Shown piece after piece: positions 1 to 8,600 of a stretch of DNA of 33,613 nt (the stretch's first letter is position 1; each line of letters begins with the position of its first letter). Position numbers and translations under genes: made by a program. This DNA is from a bacterium (GTDB lineage: Bacteria > Armatimonadota > Chthonomonadetes > Chthonomonadales > JAMCWF01), in assembly GCA_021842405.1 (NCBI GenBank), contig JAKBZR010000033.1, forward strand, positions 1 to 33,613, written 5' to 3'. The notes beneath the pieces are model-generated. The model made no database searches and was not told the origin of the DNA. It saw only the letters and a program-made list of their open reading frames with translations.

Positions 1-252
1 TTCCCGCCTCGGGAAGGGGGACAGGGGGTTAGGTGTTAAAACAGTGAGAGTATTTTTACATTCAACTCCTCACCCCAAAATCGCCCAGAGAACTGAACTC
101 ATCCTTCAGTTTTGCGGGTAATTTAGGTAGCAGGCTCTTACCCCTATCGCAATTATCAACTCCTTCCCCCTCCTAGGGGGAAGGGTGGGATGGGGGTCAA
201 GCAAAACGCCCTCCAATATCTGCCTAAATTACCCAGAGAACTGAACTCATTC
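1..252. repeat. Two adjacent copies of the GAGTTCAG-ended repeat (family C)
   Basis: A right-end arm (CCCAGAGAACTGAACTC) at 84-100 closes one copy whose left part runs off the window or lies in 1-83. A second copy follows at once, with a degenerate left arm (TTCAGTTTTGCGGGTAATTT) near 105, a G/C-rich palindromic core around 163-188, and a right arm ending in GAACTC at 243-248. The same arms recur at several other places in the window. No coding region is seen here. The right end lies only 9 bp upstream of the glnB promoter. Confidence 0.75.
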
Positions 253-257
253 ACGTA

Positions 258-286
258 TTGACAATTAGGAACATCCTGCCTATAAT
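258..286 (+). promoter_or_regulatory. Consensus sigma-70-type promoter for glnB
   Basis: A perfect -35 box TTGACA (258-263), a 17-bp spacer and a perfect -10 box TATAAT (281-286) are visible. Transcription should start near 293, giving a leader of about 120 nt before the glnB start at 413. Such a full-consensus promoter predicts strong housekeeping transcription. It begins just after the right end of a repeat copy. Confidence 0.8.
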
Positions 287-397
287 GGGAAGGAAATGCG
301 CTCCAGCGTGACGATGAGATGATCAGTCCGCAACAAGCAGGAAGGGAGCATATAATTCGATTCGATCGTATTTTCAATAAGACGAATTGCAAACTGA

Positions 398-754
<357 letters not shown>

Positions 755-901
755 CGGACGCTTTCAAATAGGGACCAAAACTCAGTGTGGGGCGTAGGTT
801 CAGTCGCAATCAGGGTTGAATTACAAAGCGGCGCTTAACATCCGTAAAAACGACCGCCTCACTCGAAGAGTTTCACGAAGAGGTAACTATTTTAGCAATT
901 T

Positions 902-920
902 TATGGTATTATAAACCATA
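902..920. promoter_or_regulatory. AT-rich inverted repeat, possible promoter or operator
   Basis: TATGGT (902-907) and ACCATA (915-920) form an inverted repeat around the palindrome TTATAA. It lies in the 255-bp gap between glnB and the next gene, in sequence that is clearly more AT-rich than its surroundings. It could be an operator or a -10 region for the operon starting at about 1142. No matching -35 box is convincing. Confidence 0.3.
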
Positions 921-1141
921 TAAGGAAGTCGCTTTGGCTGTAAACTTTTCCCTTTCGTTCGACGTCTGAGCTTTATCTACATCCAATAAGCGACTTTCCG
1001 ACGTGGCCGGTGAGCAAACGAGCTCTGACCCATCTGAAATCGTTGGAGCTCGAAGATTGCTCGCGCTTGACTAACGACCCGCCTTATATTGCTGGTTCAG
1101 ATGAGTTAGTAACGGGTTTCGTGAGGAAGCGAGGGATGGGC

Positions 1142-1435
1142 ATGCCTCCGTACGCAAAAACCGATCTGTGTCCGCACTGCGCGGCGCCTAATTTCGCCCA
1201 TCGTCGTGAATGTTGGCGATGTGGGCGCACTCTGCCGATGTCCTTTGCGCTCGAACATAGCGTGGATGAGCCTCCATCATCCCAACCGCCAACCGATAAT
1301 GACGTGAAAGCGGCCTTGGAAAAGGCGATCGCAGTTGACGGCACCCGACCGCTTAAGGCCGAGAGCGACGAAGAGACAGAATCACGGCTCATTCGATGGT
1401 TATTTCCCTGGAGAAACAAGCACACTGAAGCCTGA
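1142..1435 (+). CDS. Small zinc-ribbon protein, first gene of the operon
   Basis: The protein has one zinc-ribbon motif near its N-terminus, CPHCAAPNFAHRRECWRCG: two CxxC pairs about 11 residues apart. An acidic, low-complexity stretch and a basic, tryptophan-containing end (LIRWLFPWRNKH) follow. I chose ATG 1142 because GAGGG (1131-1135) lies six bases upstream and the recognisable part begins there. The frame stays open up to a GTG at 1010, which has no ribosome site, so a 141-residue form is possible. The stop overlaps the next start (TGATG at 1433-1437), which indicates translational coupling to the metallophosphatase. The specific function is unknown; such ribbons bind nucleic acid or protein partners. 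Confidence 0.6.
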   Translation: MPPYAKTDLCPHCAAPNFAHRRECWRCGRTLPMSFALEHSVDEPPSSQPPTDNDVKAALEKAIAVDGTRPLKAESDEETESRLIRWLFPWRNKHTEA

Positions 1436-2172
1436 TGGCCGATCTGACCATTCTCCACACCAATGATCTGCATAACCACCTGAGCGACGTTCAGGCAGCG
1501 AAAATTAAGCGGCACCGAGATTCGATACCGAGTTTCTCCCTCCTGTTTGATGCGGGAGATGCTATATCGTCTAGCAATATCACCTACCATCGGGACGGCG
1601 AGCCGATCCTCCAAACACTGAGTGACGCCGGTTACGATGCGATGGTGATCGGCAATCGCGAGTTTCACTTCACCACTAAGGGATTCGTTGCGAAAATCAA
1701 AAATGCCCGCTTTCCGGTACTCTGCGCTAACATCAAATCCGCCCAATCCCAAGCGCTGCCAGTGAAACCTTCGTTGCGATTTTCCTTCGATAACCGGCAA
1801 GTGTTCGTCTTTGGATTGACGGTTCCGATGATCACCGCGCGGATGGCCTCGCGACACCTCTCCTCCTACCTTTTCGACGATCCTGAATCGGCCGCCTCTC
1901 GGATACTCACAACGCTTGATCCACGACCCGACCTCGTCGTGCTGCTCTCTCATCTGGGGTTGGCTCGCGATCGCGATCTCGCCCGTAAATTTCCCGACAT
2001 TGATCTCATTATCGGCGGACATACGCACTCGGTGCTGCCGGAAGGGGAGTGGGTTGATCGCACCCTGATCGTCCAAGCCGGCTGGTACGCAAAATGGCTG
2101 GGCGAGGTAAGCTGCCGGTTCGATCCGACGAATCGTCATCCCCAACTCAACGCTCGGTTGCTCCCGCTGTGA
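1435..2172 (+). CDS. Metallophosphatase of the 5'-nucleotidase (UshA/YfkN) type, catalytic domain only
   Basis: This 245-residue protein has the dinuclear-metal calcineurin-like core of bacterial 5'-nucleotidases: HTNDLHNH (8-15; Asp11, His13), DAGD (39-42), GNREF (73-77), SHLG (172-175) and GGHTHS (194-199). Family members hydrolyse nucleotides, cyclic nucleotides or related phosphoesters. Three points are odd. The catalytic histidine of GNHE is an arginine here (Arg75). The C-terminal substrate-binding domain of UshA is absent. No signal peptide is visible, so it is probably cytoplasmic. It starts in a one-base overlap with the zinc-ribbon gene and ends in a GTGA overlap with the next gene. 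The metallophosphoesterase fold is secure; substrate and activity are not. Confidence 0.85.
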   Translation: MADLTILHTNDLHNHLSDVQAAKIKRHRDSIPSFSLLFDAGDAISSSNITYHRDGEPILQTLSDAGYDAMVIGNREFHFTTKGFVAKIKNARFPVLCANIKSAQSQALPVKPSLRFSFDNRQVFVFGLTVPMITARMASRHLSSYLFDDPESAASRILTTLDPRPDLVVLLSHLGLARDRDLARKFPDIDLIIGGHTHSVLPEGEWVDRTLIVQAGWYAKWLGEVSCRFDPTNRHPQLNARLLPL

Positions 2173-4148
2173 TTCCGCTGTTTTGGGCCATCGCCATCCT
2201 ATGCGCGTCAACCGGCATCGGGTTGCACGTTTTACGATGGTTTCGGATTGAGAAAATCTCCACTCCGGAGCGGATCGCTTACGCCGGTGCGATCGGACTG
2301 GGAGTTGGCAGCCACGGCGTTCTGCTGATCGGTTTGTTGGGGTTCTACCGATTTCTTCCGATCGCGATCTGGTGGGTCGCTCTGCTGGTGCTGGGATTTC
2401 CAGCGCTGCTCAAACTGATCCGCGAACAATTGCAATTTAAAAAGGGTAGCGTTCAAAACGCCGTTTCTAAACCGGCCGATAAGGATCGAGCATGGGCGCT
2501 TCCCATTTTGATCCTGCTGGGCGGGCTGGCCCTCTTCGCCTGCTACCTGCCGCCCGCCGCTCATGAATGGGATGCCCTTTCTTACCACCTCGCGGCGCCG
2601 AAGGTCTATCTCGCTCATCACCGCGTCATCTTTTTGCGCTACGACTCTCACTCCGACTTTCCGTTCTTAACCGAGATGCTTTATGGCTCGGCGCTGGCCC
2701 TCTCCGGCACCACGCTGGCCGATATGATCCATTTTCTCTTCGGCCTGCTCACCCTATTGGGCACCTACGGATTTGCCCGCCGGCGTTTCTCATCCCGGGC
2801 GGCCTGGGTGGCCGCAATCAGCTTTGCTTCGGCGCCGATCGTGATCTGGGAAGCCGGAATCGCCTACATCGAGCTGGCGCTCACCCTGTACTGCGCCCTC
2901 TCCGTTTTCGCCTATCTGGATTGGGCGGACGAGCAGCAGCCCGGCCGGCTCTGGCTGATTGCCACCATGCTGGGGTTTGGATTGTCGGTTAAGGCGCTGG
3001 CCCTGATTCCGCTCGGCATCATCGGCATCGCCCTGCTCTGGAAGAAGCCGCCGCTCAAGGCTTTGTTAATTGGCATCGGGATTCTACTGGCGGTGGGAAC
3101 GCCCTATTACATTAAATCCTATCTCTTGACCGGCAACCCGATCTACCCATGGTTCTGGGATATATTGGGCGGGAAATATTGGGATCACCAGATGTCGGTG
3201 GCCTATTCGGGCGAGCAGCGCAGCTTCGGGCTAGCCCATCCGCTCACCCAGCCGGGAAAGACCCTGGCCAACCTTTTGCTGGTTCCCTGGTTTCTCATCA
3301 GCCAGCCGGAGCTTTTTTACAACAAGCTGGATCCCGGCATTTTCAACCACGCCGGGTTCATCTTTCTGATACTGCCAGCCGTCTTGATTTTCACCGGCGT
3401 CGAATCCGGCGCCGTCCGGCGCCTGCTGGTGATCGTCGGGATATGGTACCTGGCCTGGTTCTTCTCCATGCAATACGTGCGCTACATCATCCCGATCATC
3501 CCGCTGATGTCGGTGGCGGGCGGGGTGGCAACGACCCAACTGCGCCGATTCGGTAAAACGACGTGTCTCGCTGCGATGATCGCCATTCTGCTCCAGAGCG
3601 GCATCACGCTGGCCTACTTCGGGCGAAACGACCTCAACCGCTCGGCCGAGGCGTGGTCCAGCCGCGCCCGTCACGACTTCCTGCGATCTCACCTCGATGA
3701 CTATGAAGCAATTGAGTGGCTCAATCGCCACGACTCAGCGAGCGGCGGCGTGGTCATCTATGAGGATACGCGCGGGTTTTATCTCAACCGCCCATATATC
3801 TGGGGAAACGGCGAGCATTCGCTCTACATTCCATATTCCGGTATGGCGGACGGCCATGAGATGGAGCAGTGGTTTTGGGTTCACGGCTTCCGTTACGCGC
3901 TGATTAATCTGCGATTTGCGCCGCTGCCGCCGGGAAAGCCCCGGAAATGGCTCGACCAATTACAGCAGGCGGTGGCCGACCCGCAAGCCGCCATGGCGGC
4001 CGTATACCTCTGGTACAATCCCTATGAGCGAAACCTGCCCATCTGGAGGCGGCGGCTGGCCGACTGCATTCAACGCGGCTACCTAGTACCCTGCTATGCC
4101 GCCCATGGCTCGGTGGTGCTGCAGTTCGTTCAGCGGGGAGCACGATGA
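2169..4148 (+). CDS. Multi-pass membrane glycosyltransferase-like protein (GT39/PMT-like)
   Basis: This 659-residue protein is mostly hydrophobic, with about a dozen membrane segments followed by a soluble C-terminal region of roughly 150 residues. After the first few helices comes the loop HEWDALSYHLAAPKVYL, in which the acidic residue next to an aromatic/His cluster is typical of GT-C transferases that use polyprenyl-phosphate sugars. The later motif YLLTGNPIYPWFW is also common in this family. I chose GTG 2169 because it overlaps the preceding stop (GTGA); the frame is open further upstream, but that would overlap the metallophosphatase by about 80 bases. It ends in an ATGA overlap with a second protein of the same type. 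It probably transfers a sugar to a lipid or protein on the outer face of the membrane. Donor and acceptor are unknown. Confidence 0.8.
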   Translation: MIPLFWAIAILCASTGIGLHVLRWFRIEKISTPERIAYAGAIGLGVGSHGVLLIGLLGFYRFLPIAIWWVALLVLGFPALLKLIREQLQFKKGSVQNAVSKPADKDRAWALPILILLGGLALFACYLPPAAHEWDALSYHLAAPKVYLAHHRVIFLRYDSHSDFPFLTEMLYGSALALSGTTLADMIHFLFGLLTLLGTYGFARRRFSSRAAWVAAISFASAPIVIWEAGIAYIELALTLYCALSVFAYLDWADEQQPGRLWLIATMLGFGLSVKALALIPLGIIGIALLWKKPPLKALLIGIGILLAVGTPYYIKSYLLTGNPIYPWFWDILGGKYWDHQMSVAYSGEQRSFGLAHPLTQPGKTLANLLLVPWFLISQPELFYNKLDPGIFNHAGFIFLILPAVLIFTGVESGAVRRLLVIVGIWYLAWFFSMQYVRYIIPIIPLMSVAGGVATTQLRRFGKTTCLAAMIAILLQSGITLAYFGRNDLNRSAEAWSSRARHDFLRSHLDDYEAIEWLNRHDSASGGVVIYEDTRGFYLNRPYIWGNGEHSLYIPYSGMADGHEMEQWFWVHGFRYALINLRFAPLPPGKPRKWLDQLQQAVADPQAAMAAVYLWYNPYERNLPIWRRRLADCIQRGYLVPCYAAHGSVVLQFVQRGAR

Positions 4149-5491
4149 AGGCGCGACATTTTTGGCTCAGCCTGGCCGTAATTCTCGCCGCCGACCTGGC
4201 ACTTTCGATGCTCTATGCTCACCTCACCCCGCTGGGACAAAACGGCTTCGCCAACACTCCGGATGAAGGAGCTCACCTCCAATACGTTCACTATCTGGTC
4301 ACCCATCATTCGCTGCCGGTGTTGGGCCGCTCCAAACATGCCGGCTACGAGGCTCATCAACCGCCATTCTACTACCTGCTTTGTATCCTGCCATATTTGG
4401 TGCGGCCCTCGTGGTGCCGGCTGATCTCCATCTTGGCTGGAATGGGCACCCTCTTATTCATTGCAGTGACCGGACGGAAAGCTTTACCTTTTGATGCGAA
4501 AATTGGCCTCTGGGCCGCAGCGCTGACGGCCGTCATTCCCATGCACATTGCGATCAACTCCGCCGTTAATAACGACAGCTTGAATGAGTTGATATTCACC
4601 ACCGTCTTCTTTCTAGCGGCGGTGGGGATCGTTCAGGGTTTTGATCGGCGCACCGCTTTTGCGCTGGGCGTGCTGATCGGTTTGGGAGAATGGGTGAAGG
4701 CAACCGGCCTGCTGCTCTACCCGATCGGGGCGATTGCCTTCTATCTCAGTTGGCACCGGCAGCCTCAAAAACGATTGCCGGTTAAAACGTGGGTTGGTAT
4801 TGCCGCCATCTCCGTCCTGATTGCGCTGCCCTGGTGGATACACTGCCAGTTGGTCTATGGAGCGCCCATTCCGGCGCAGCGGTTCGCCCAGCAGTTCGCC
4901 GGCACCGCAAAGGCGGAGGCCATGGTCGCGCGCCCCATCGCGGTGGACCACGATTCGGGTAATCTGATTCCGGCCGCCAACGGCGAGCCGCTGGGTTGGT
5001 CGGGGTATATCGGCTGGGTGACCGATTGGACCTTTCGCAGCTTTTTCGCCGCCTATGGAGTGCCCGGCGTCAACGGTCATAAAGGCCCGGCCGACGTGGG
5101 CCTACCTACCTTTTTACCGGCCCCCCTTTACGGCCTGATGCTGGGGTTGATTGTCATCTCGGCAATCGGGCTGGTGATCGCCCACTTTCGGCGAGACCGT
5201 TTGATGAGCCGGGCAGAAATCTCGGTGATTCAGATGCTCGCCTGGGGGTTAGCGCTGGTGGTGATATCATTTATTGTGTTCGTGGCGGTCTATTTTCAAG
5301 CGCAGGGCCGTTATCTGTATCCGGCTATGTTGCCCATCTCGCTTTTGACGGTGCTGGGGTGGAGGCAGGTAGCCGGCGACCGTTACCGGGAGCTGCTTTG
5401 CGGTGGAGTGGTAGGAATTTTGGCGCTCGTCTCGCTGGTATTTATTTTAAACTATGCAGCGCCGGCAGCCGCCCTGTTGAAAGGACATTGA
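4145..5491 (+). CDS. Second multi-pass membrane glycosyltransferase-like protein (ArnT/DUF2142-like)
   Basis: This 448-residue integral membrane protein has about ten helices. The first outer loop carries NTPDEGAHLQYVHYL and, shortly after, YEAHQPPFYYLL. The PDE.AH and HQPPxYY pattern is characteristic of GT-C type and DUF2142-like membrane transferases, where the acidic pair is thought to be catalytic. A later periplasmic segment (roughly residues 250-330) contains few hydrophobic stretches. It overlaps the upstream transferase by ATGA (4145-4148), so the two are almost certainly co-translated and may act on successive steps. Weakly similar polytopic families such as EpsG or O-antigen ligases cannot be fully excluded. 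Confidence 0.75.
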   Translation: MKARHFWLSLAVILAADLALSMLYAHLTPLGQNGFANTPDEGAHLQYVHYLVTHHSLPVLGRSKHAGYEAHQPPFYYLLCILPYLVRPSWCRLISILAGMGTLLFIAVTGRKALPFDAKIGLWAAALTAVIPMHIAINSAVNNDSLNELIFTTVFFLAAVGIVQGFDRRTAFALGVLIGLGEWVKATGLLLYPIGAIAFYLSWHRQPQKRLPVKTWVGIAAISVLIALPWWIHCQLVYGAPIPAQRFAQQFAGTAKAEAMVARPIAVDHDSGNLIPAANGEPLGWSGYIGWVTDWTFRSFFAAYGVPGVNGHKGPADVGLPTFLPAPLYGLMLGLIVISAIGLVIAHFRRDRLMSRAEISVIQMLAWGLALVVISFIVFVAVYFQAQGRYLYPAMLPISLLTVLGWRQVAGDRYRELLCGGVVGILALVSLVFILNYAAPAAALLKGH

Positions 5492-5492
5492 C

Positions 5493-6011
5493 TTGATCGG
5501 CCAACCGTTCAAACCGGTGGCTAAAGGTCCCAATCCACTGGAATGGTTGGAACTGACCTATCACATCCGCTCGCTGGCCGAGACCGATCGTTTCGGGGGG
5601 CGATTGGCGGCTGCCCTCACGGCGGGCGATGTGCTCGGCCTGGTGGGTGAGCTGGGATCCGGCAAGACCACCCTCATCCAGTCCATCGGCCGCGCGCTGG
5701 GCGTCGGCGAGCCGGTTCACAGCCCGACCTTCGTCATCGCGCACCACTACGCTGGAAGGATCCCGATCTATCACCTGGACGCCTACCGACTGGAGACCTG
5801 GGAGATGGCACGCTCGGCTGCATTGGAGGATTACTTTGAGCCGGACGGCATCACGTTGGTTGAATGGGCCGATCGCATCATCGAGCTGCTGCCGGAGCGC
5901 ACCATCTGGCTTTACCTGCAGGTGGATTCGGAGCAGGAGCGCCAATTTCAGCTTTTTCTGCCGCAACCGGTGGAGGCGCGCTGGATTTCGTGGAGGGATG
6001 GGGCGAAATGA
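5493..6011 (+). CDS. tsaE: tRNA threonylcarbamoyladenosine biosynthesis ATPase TsaE
   Basis: TsaE is the small P-loop ATPase that works with TsaB and TsaD to make the universal t6A37 modification of ANN-decoding tRNAs. The Walker A motif is GELGSGKTT (52-60), followed by SPTFVIAHHY, LDAYRL and VEWADRI, all family hallmarks. The start is TTG 5493, one base after the upstream stop, with AAAGGA seven bases before it. At 172 residues it is slightly longer than usual because of about 20 extra N-terminal residues. It overlaps tsaB by ATGA, the common TsaE-TsaB arrangement, and is expected to be co-expressed with it. Confidence 0.95.
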   Translation: MIGQPFKPVAKGPNPLEWLELTYHIRSLAETDRFGGRLAAALTAGDVLGLVGELGSGKTTLIQSIGRALGVGEPVHSPTFVIAHHYAGRIPIYHLDAYRLETWEMARSAALEDYFEPDGITLVEWADRIIELLPERTIWLYLQVDSEQERQFQLFLPQPVEARWISWRDGAK

Positions 6012-6739
6012 GGATACTGGCGATTGAGACGAGCGGCTCCCGTTGCGGCGTGGCGTTGGCCGAAGAGAAACAGGTGATTCGCGCCTCCACCTTTCTCCAC
6101 CGCATGCACCTCAGCGAGCGGCTTTTGGATGAGATAGATCGCCTTTTGCAAGCGGCCGAGATGAACAAAAGCGATATCGAGGGGATTGCGGTGGATGTGG
6201 GGCCGGGCTCGTTTACCGGACTTCGGATTGGGGTGATGACGGCCAAAACGCTCGCCTTCGCCTTGAAGGTGCCGGTGGCGGGCATTTCGAGCTTCGAGGC
6301 GCTCACTCAGGGGATAAAGCTAACGTCCGGCGCTGCGATAGGTTGCTCGATCCGCGCCAAGCGGGGCTGGGTCTATTTTCAGCAATACGGAGTGGATGAG
6401 GCCGAGATAACGCCGATCGGTGATGCGAAGCTGGCGCGCGACGAGGAGGCGCTGCAAGCCTTATTGCAGGCAGGGAACCCAGCGATTTCCGGCCGAGATA
6501 CCGGTTCTGCCACGAGGCCGGTTGTGCTGCTGGGCAACGGTTGGCCTGCCTTTGACGAGTTGAGCGGCACATTGGCGATGGATCGGTTGGTTCAGTTGGA
6601 GGGCGGGGAGCCGCCGGTTGAGAAATTGGCGATGGCGGCGATGCGGCGTTTTGAGGCGGGCCGATCCGATAATCTCCATGCCCTCCGCCCGAACTATATC
6701 GCGCCGCCAGTGACGCTTTCAACTACCACTGCTCGCTGA
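6008..6739 (+). CDS. tsaB: tRNA threonylcarbamoyladenosine biosynthesis protein TsaB
   Basis: TsaB is the inactive ASKHA-fold partner that dimerises with TsaD in t6A synthesis. The protein begins MRILAIETSGSRCGVAL and has the signature GPGSFTGLRIG about 60 residues in. ATG 6008 is chosen because it overlaps the tsaE stop (ATGA) and matches the normal family N-terminus; the frame stays open upstream without support. The length is 243 residues, normal for TsaB. Its 3' end overlaps by 17 bases the end of the convergent terminase gene on the other strand, an unusually tight junction. Confidence 0.95.
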   Translation: MRILAIETSGSRCGVALAEEKQVIRASTFLHRMHLSERLLDEIDRLLQAAEMNKSDIEGIAVDVGPGSFTGLRIGVMTAKTLAFALKVPVAGISSFEALTQGIKLTSGAAIGCSIRAKRGWVYFQQYGVDEAEITPIGDAKLARDEEALQALLQAGNPAISGRDTGSATRPVVLLGNGWPAFDELSGTLAMDRLVQLEGGEPPVEKLAMAAMRRFEAGRSDNLHALRPNYIAPPVTLSTTTAR

Positions 6740-7253
6740 CCCAATTGACGCCCTGATCCAGCTCGGTTGAGATGGCGGCGCTCTCCTCCGTCCGCAGCGC
6801 CCAAAGCATCGCCACCGCATCGGCCCGATCCGGCGAACCCTCACCGCGCCGCCGCATCGCCTCCTTGCTCTCCAACTGCACCTGCCCGCTCGAGGTGAAC
6901 CGGTAGGTCAGGCTCGCAAGCTCCTCTAGCAACGCTCGATCGTTGGGAAGCCGTATCCGGTTTTCAGTCAGCCGCTCCCGCAATTCCCAATATAGCTCCG
7001 CCCTCAAATTGGCGAAACGCTCCGGTTGCCGCGACCGCATGCCCACATTGACGCCGGAAACCCCCTCGATCCCCAGCTCATTCAGCCGATCTACCACCCC
7101 GCCCCCAACGCCCACCACATCCACCATCACGCCCTCCGGCCGCATCTCCCGTGCTACCTCCACGATTCGGCCGGTCAGGTTCATTAAGTCCATGCCGCGA
7201 AATTCTCCAGTCGCACCACCGATTCGCCGCGCCGAACCGCAATCACGCTGCAA
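6723..7253 (-). CDS. Terminase large subunit, C-terminal nuclease part (downstream of a frameshift)
   Basis: This frame continues the terminase that starts at 8221. The meaningful part begins around 7205 with RGMDLMNLTGRIVEVAREM, followed by VMVDVVGVGGGVVDRL and SPDRADAVAML. These carry the second and third acidic positions of the RuvC/RNase H-like nuclease of phage terminases; the first (DVARFGQD) is in the upstream frame. The reading frames overlap between 7184 and 7253. One extra base near 7200-7202 would join them into a 499-residue protein of normal terminase size. It could be a separate translation product from an internal ATG (7193), but it has no ribosome site there. All catalytic motifs are intact, so the break is recent, a sequence error, or a programmed shift. 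Confidence 0.7.
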   Translation of the reverse strand: MQRDCGSARRIGGATGEFRGMDLMNLTGRIVEVAREMRPEGVMVDVVGVGGGVVDRLNELGIEGVSGVNVGMRSRQPERFANLRAELYWELRERLTENRIRLPNDRALLEELASLTYRFTSSGQVQLESKEAMRRRGEGSPDRADAVAMLWALRTEESAAISTELDQGVNWVSEQW

Positions 7254-8221
7254 TCCTGGCCGAATCGCGCCACATCCACCGCCATAAATACCGGCCCGGC
7301 CGGCTCCAACCCGCTCGCCATCGCCCGCTCAATCCATCGCAGCAAGATGAGCCGGTTCTCGGCATCCTCCGGAAACTCACCCAACACTCGCGTTAAAAAG
7401 AGATCGTTGGGGCGGTACCATCGCCCATCCCACTCAAAACAGTCGGCGGCTTGACGAGCGCCCGCGGTCGGCGGCGATATCTCCTCGCACCACTCCGCCA
7501 CCCGATCAGCCACCGTCTCTCGCGTTACCGCACCTTCAATCGCCTCCCCCCGGCCGGTTACGTTCGGGTGCTCCATTGCGCTGACCGTCAATGTCCTCCA
7601 GCGCGATGATCGAAATGCGCGGTAAAACTGCCCGGCCGGCGCCAGCGGATTTCCAATCGCCAACACCCGGTTGTTCCGGCCGACCGCCACCCCTTCGATT
7701 GCGTTCCATATCTCATCCGGTACGCCCGACGCCTCATCCATCACGATCAGCATATTCTCGGCGTGAAATCCCTGAAACCGCACGTCCTCATCGGTAGCCA
7801 GCCCCAGCGCGAACCACCCCTCGCGGATTTGGAGCTTTGTCTTGAGCAGCACGCCCGGCAGTTCGGCATTGGACCGGCGGATGCGCCGTCGTATCTCCTC
7901 CCAGAGCAGGCTCTCAACCTGCCGCCGGGTTGGCGCGGTGGTCAGCACGATGCTGGGCGCGTGACAATAGAGAAACCAGAGCGACAGGTCGGCGGCAAGA
8001 TAGGTTTTACCGACGCCGTTCGCCGATTTCACCACCGTGCGCCGGCTCTGCATCACGCACCTCGCGATATCCCGCTGCCGGGGCCACCAGCGTGAGTTCA
8101 AAATCTCGCCGGCAAACCGCTCCGGGCTTCGCCGATACCGCCGAAAGCGGCTGTCCACCACATCCCCGCCAAAGACCAGCCGCAACCGCCGGCAAAAATC
8201 TTCCAGATGCTGGTTGCCCAT
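7184..8221 (-). CDS. Terminase large subunit, N-terminal ATPase part (ends at a frameshift)
   Basis: This is the DNA-packaging motor ATPase of tailed phages or their domesticated relatives. Walker A is SANGVGKT (66-73), Walker B is MLIVMDEAS (157-165) and the coupling motif is AIGNP. The nuclease domain begins with MAVDVARFGQDCSVIAVRRG and is then cut off a few residues after VRLENF. ATG 8221 is chosen over the TTG at 8227 because AAAGGGG lies six bases upstream of it. The sequence continues in the -1 frame (6723-7253). It is the last gene of a three-gene minus-strand cassette (9140 to 6723). No portal, protease or capsid gene follows, so it is a phage remnant or a domesticated packaging gene. 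Confidence 0.8.
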   Translation of the reverse strand: MGNQHLEDFCRRLRLVFGGDVVDSRFRRYRRSPERFAGEILNSRWWPRQRDIARCVMQSRRTVVKSANGVGKTYLAADLSLWFLYCHAPSIVLTTAPTRRQVESLLWEEIRRRIRRSNAELPGVLLKTKLQIREGWFALGLATDEDVRFQGFHAENMLIVMDEASGVPDEIWNAIEGVAVGRNNRVLAIGNPLAPAGQFYRAFRSSRWRTLTVSAMEHPNVTGRGEAIEGAVTRETVADRVAEWCEEISPPTAGARQAADCFEWDGRWYRPNDLFLTRVLGEFPEDAENRLILLRWIERAMASGLEPAGPVFMAVDVARFGQDCSVIAVRRGESVVRLENFAAWT

Positions 8222-8270
8222 CGCCAACCCCTTTTCTGCCTGCTGCAGGCAATCCCGCCTTTCGGTCGGA

Positions 8271-8597
8271 TCACCTCTCCTCGGTCGGTTCCGCTTGTTC
8301 CAACCGCTGGAGCACCTTTTTCAGCAGCCGGGGCGACGCTTCGTTGAGCGCCTCCAGCACGACCGCTTTAAACCGCTCCACCGACTCGGCCTCTTGCAAC
8401 AATTTCATCGCCCGAATCGCAAGCGCCAAATGCTGCCGAACTTCGGCCAGCAGCGCCCTCACCGCGGTCAAATCCTCCATCGAATTATCGGCCAGCAGCT
8501 TTTCCACCCGCTCGCAGTTGGCTGCCAATCGCCGCCTGATCTCAACCGCGGTGGTCAGGTCGGGATGCTCCATCTCCGGTCGCCTCTTTTCAACCAA
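8271..8597 (-). CDS. Small helical protein of the terminase cassette, function unknown
   Basis: This 108-residue, highly charged, all-helical protein has heptad-like leucine spacing and no motif I recognise. The TTG start at 8597 is supported by AAGGAG six bases upstream, which lies inside the last codons of the preceding gene. It sits between the HTH/zinc-finger gene and the terminase large subunit, the place where phages often encode a small terminase subunit. That role is only a positional guess; I see no HTH in it. Confidence 0.6.
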   Translation of the reverse strand: MVEKRRPEMEHPDLTTAVEIRRRLAANCERVEKLLADNSMEDLTAVRALLAEVRQHLALAIRAMKLLQEAESVERFKAVVLEALNEASPRLLKKVLQRLEQAEPTEER

Positions 8598-8600
8598 TCT

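Noticed and set aside
1084-2211. A 375-codon open frame on the minus strand opposite the zinc-ribbon and metallophosphatase genes
   Set aside because: The plus strand encodes clear family motifs in the same interval, and the minus-strand product shows no domain, membrane segment or ribosome site. It is a shadow frame of G/C-rich coding DNA.
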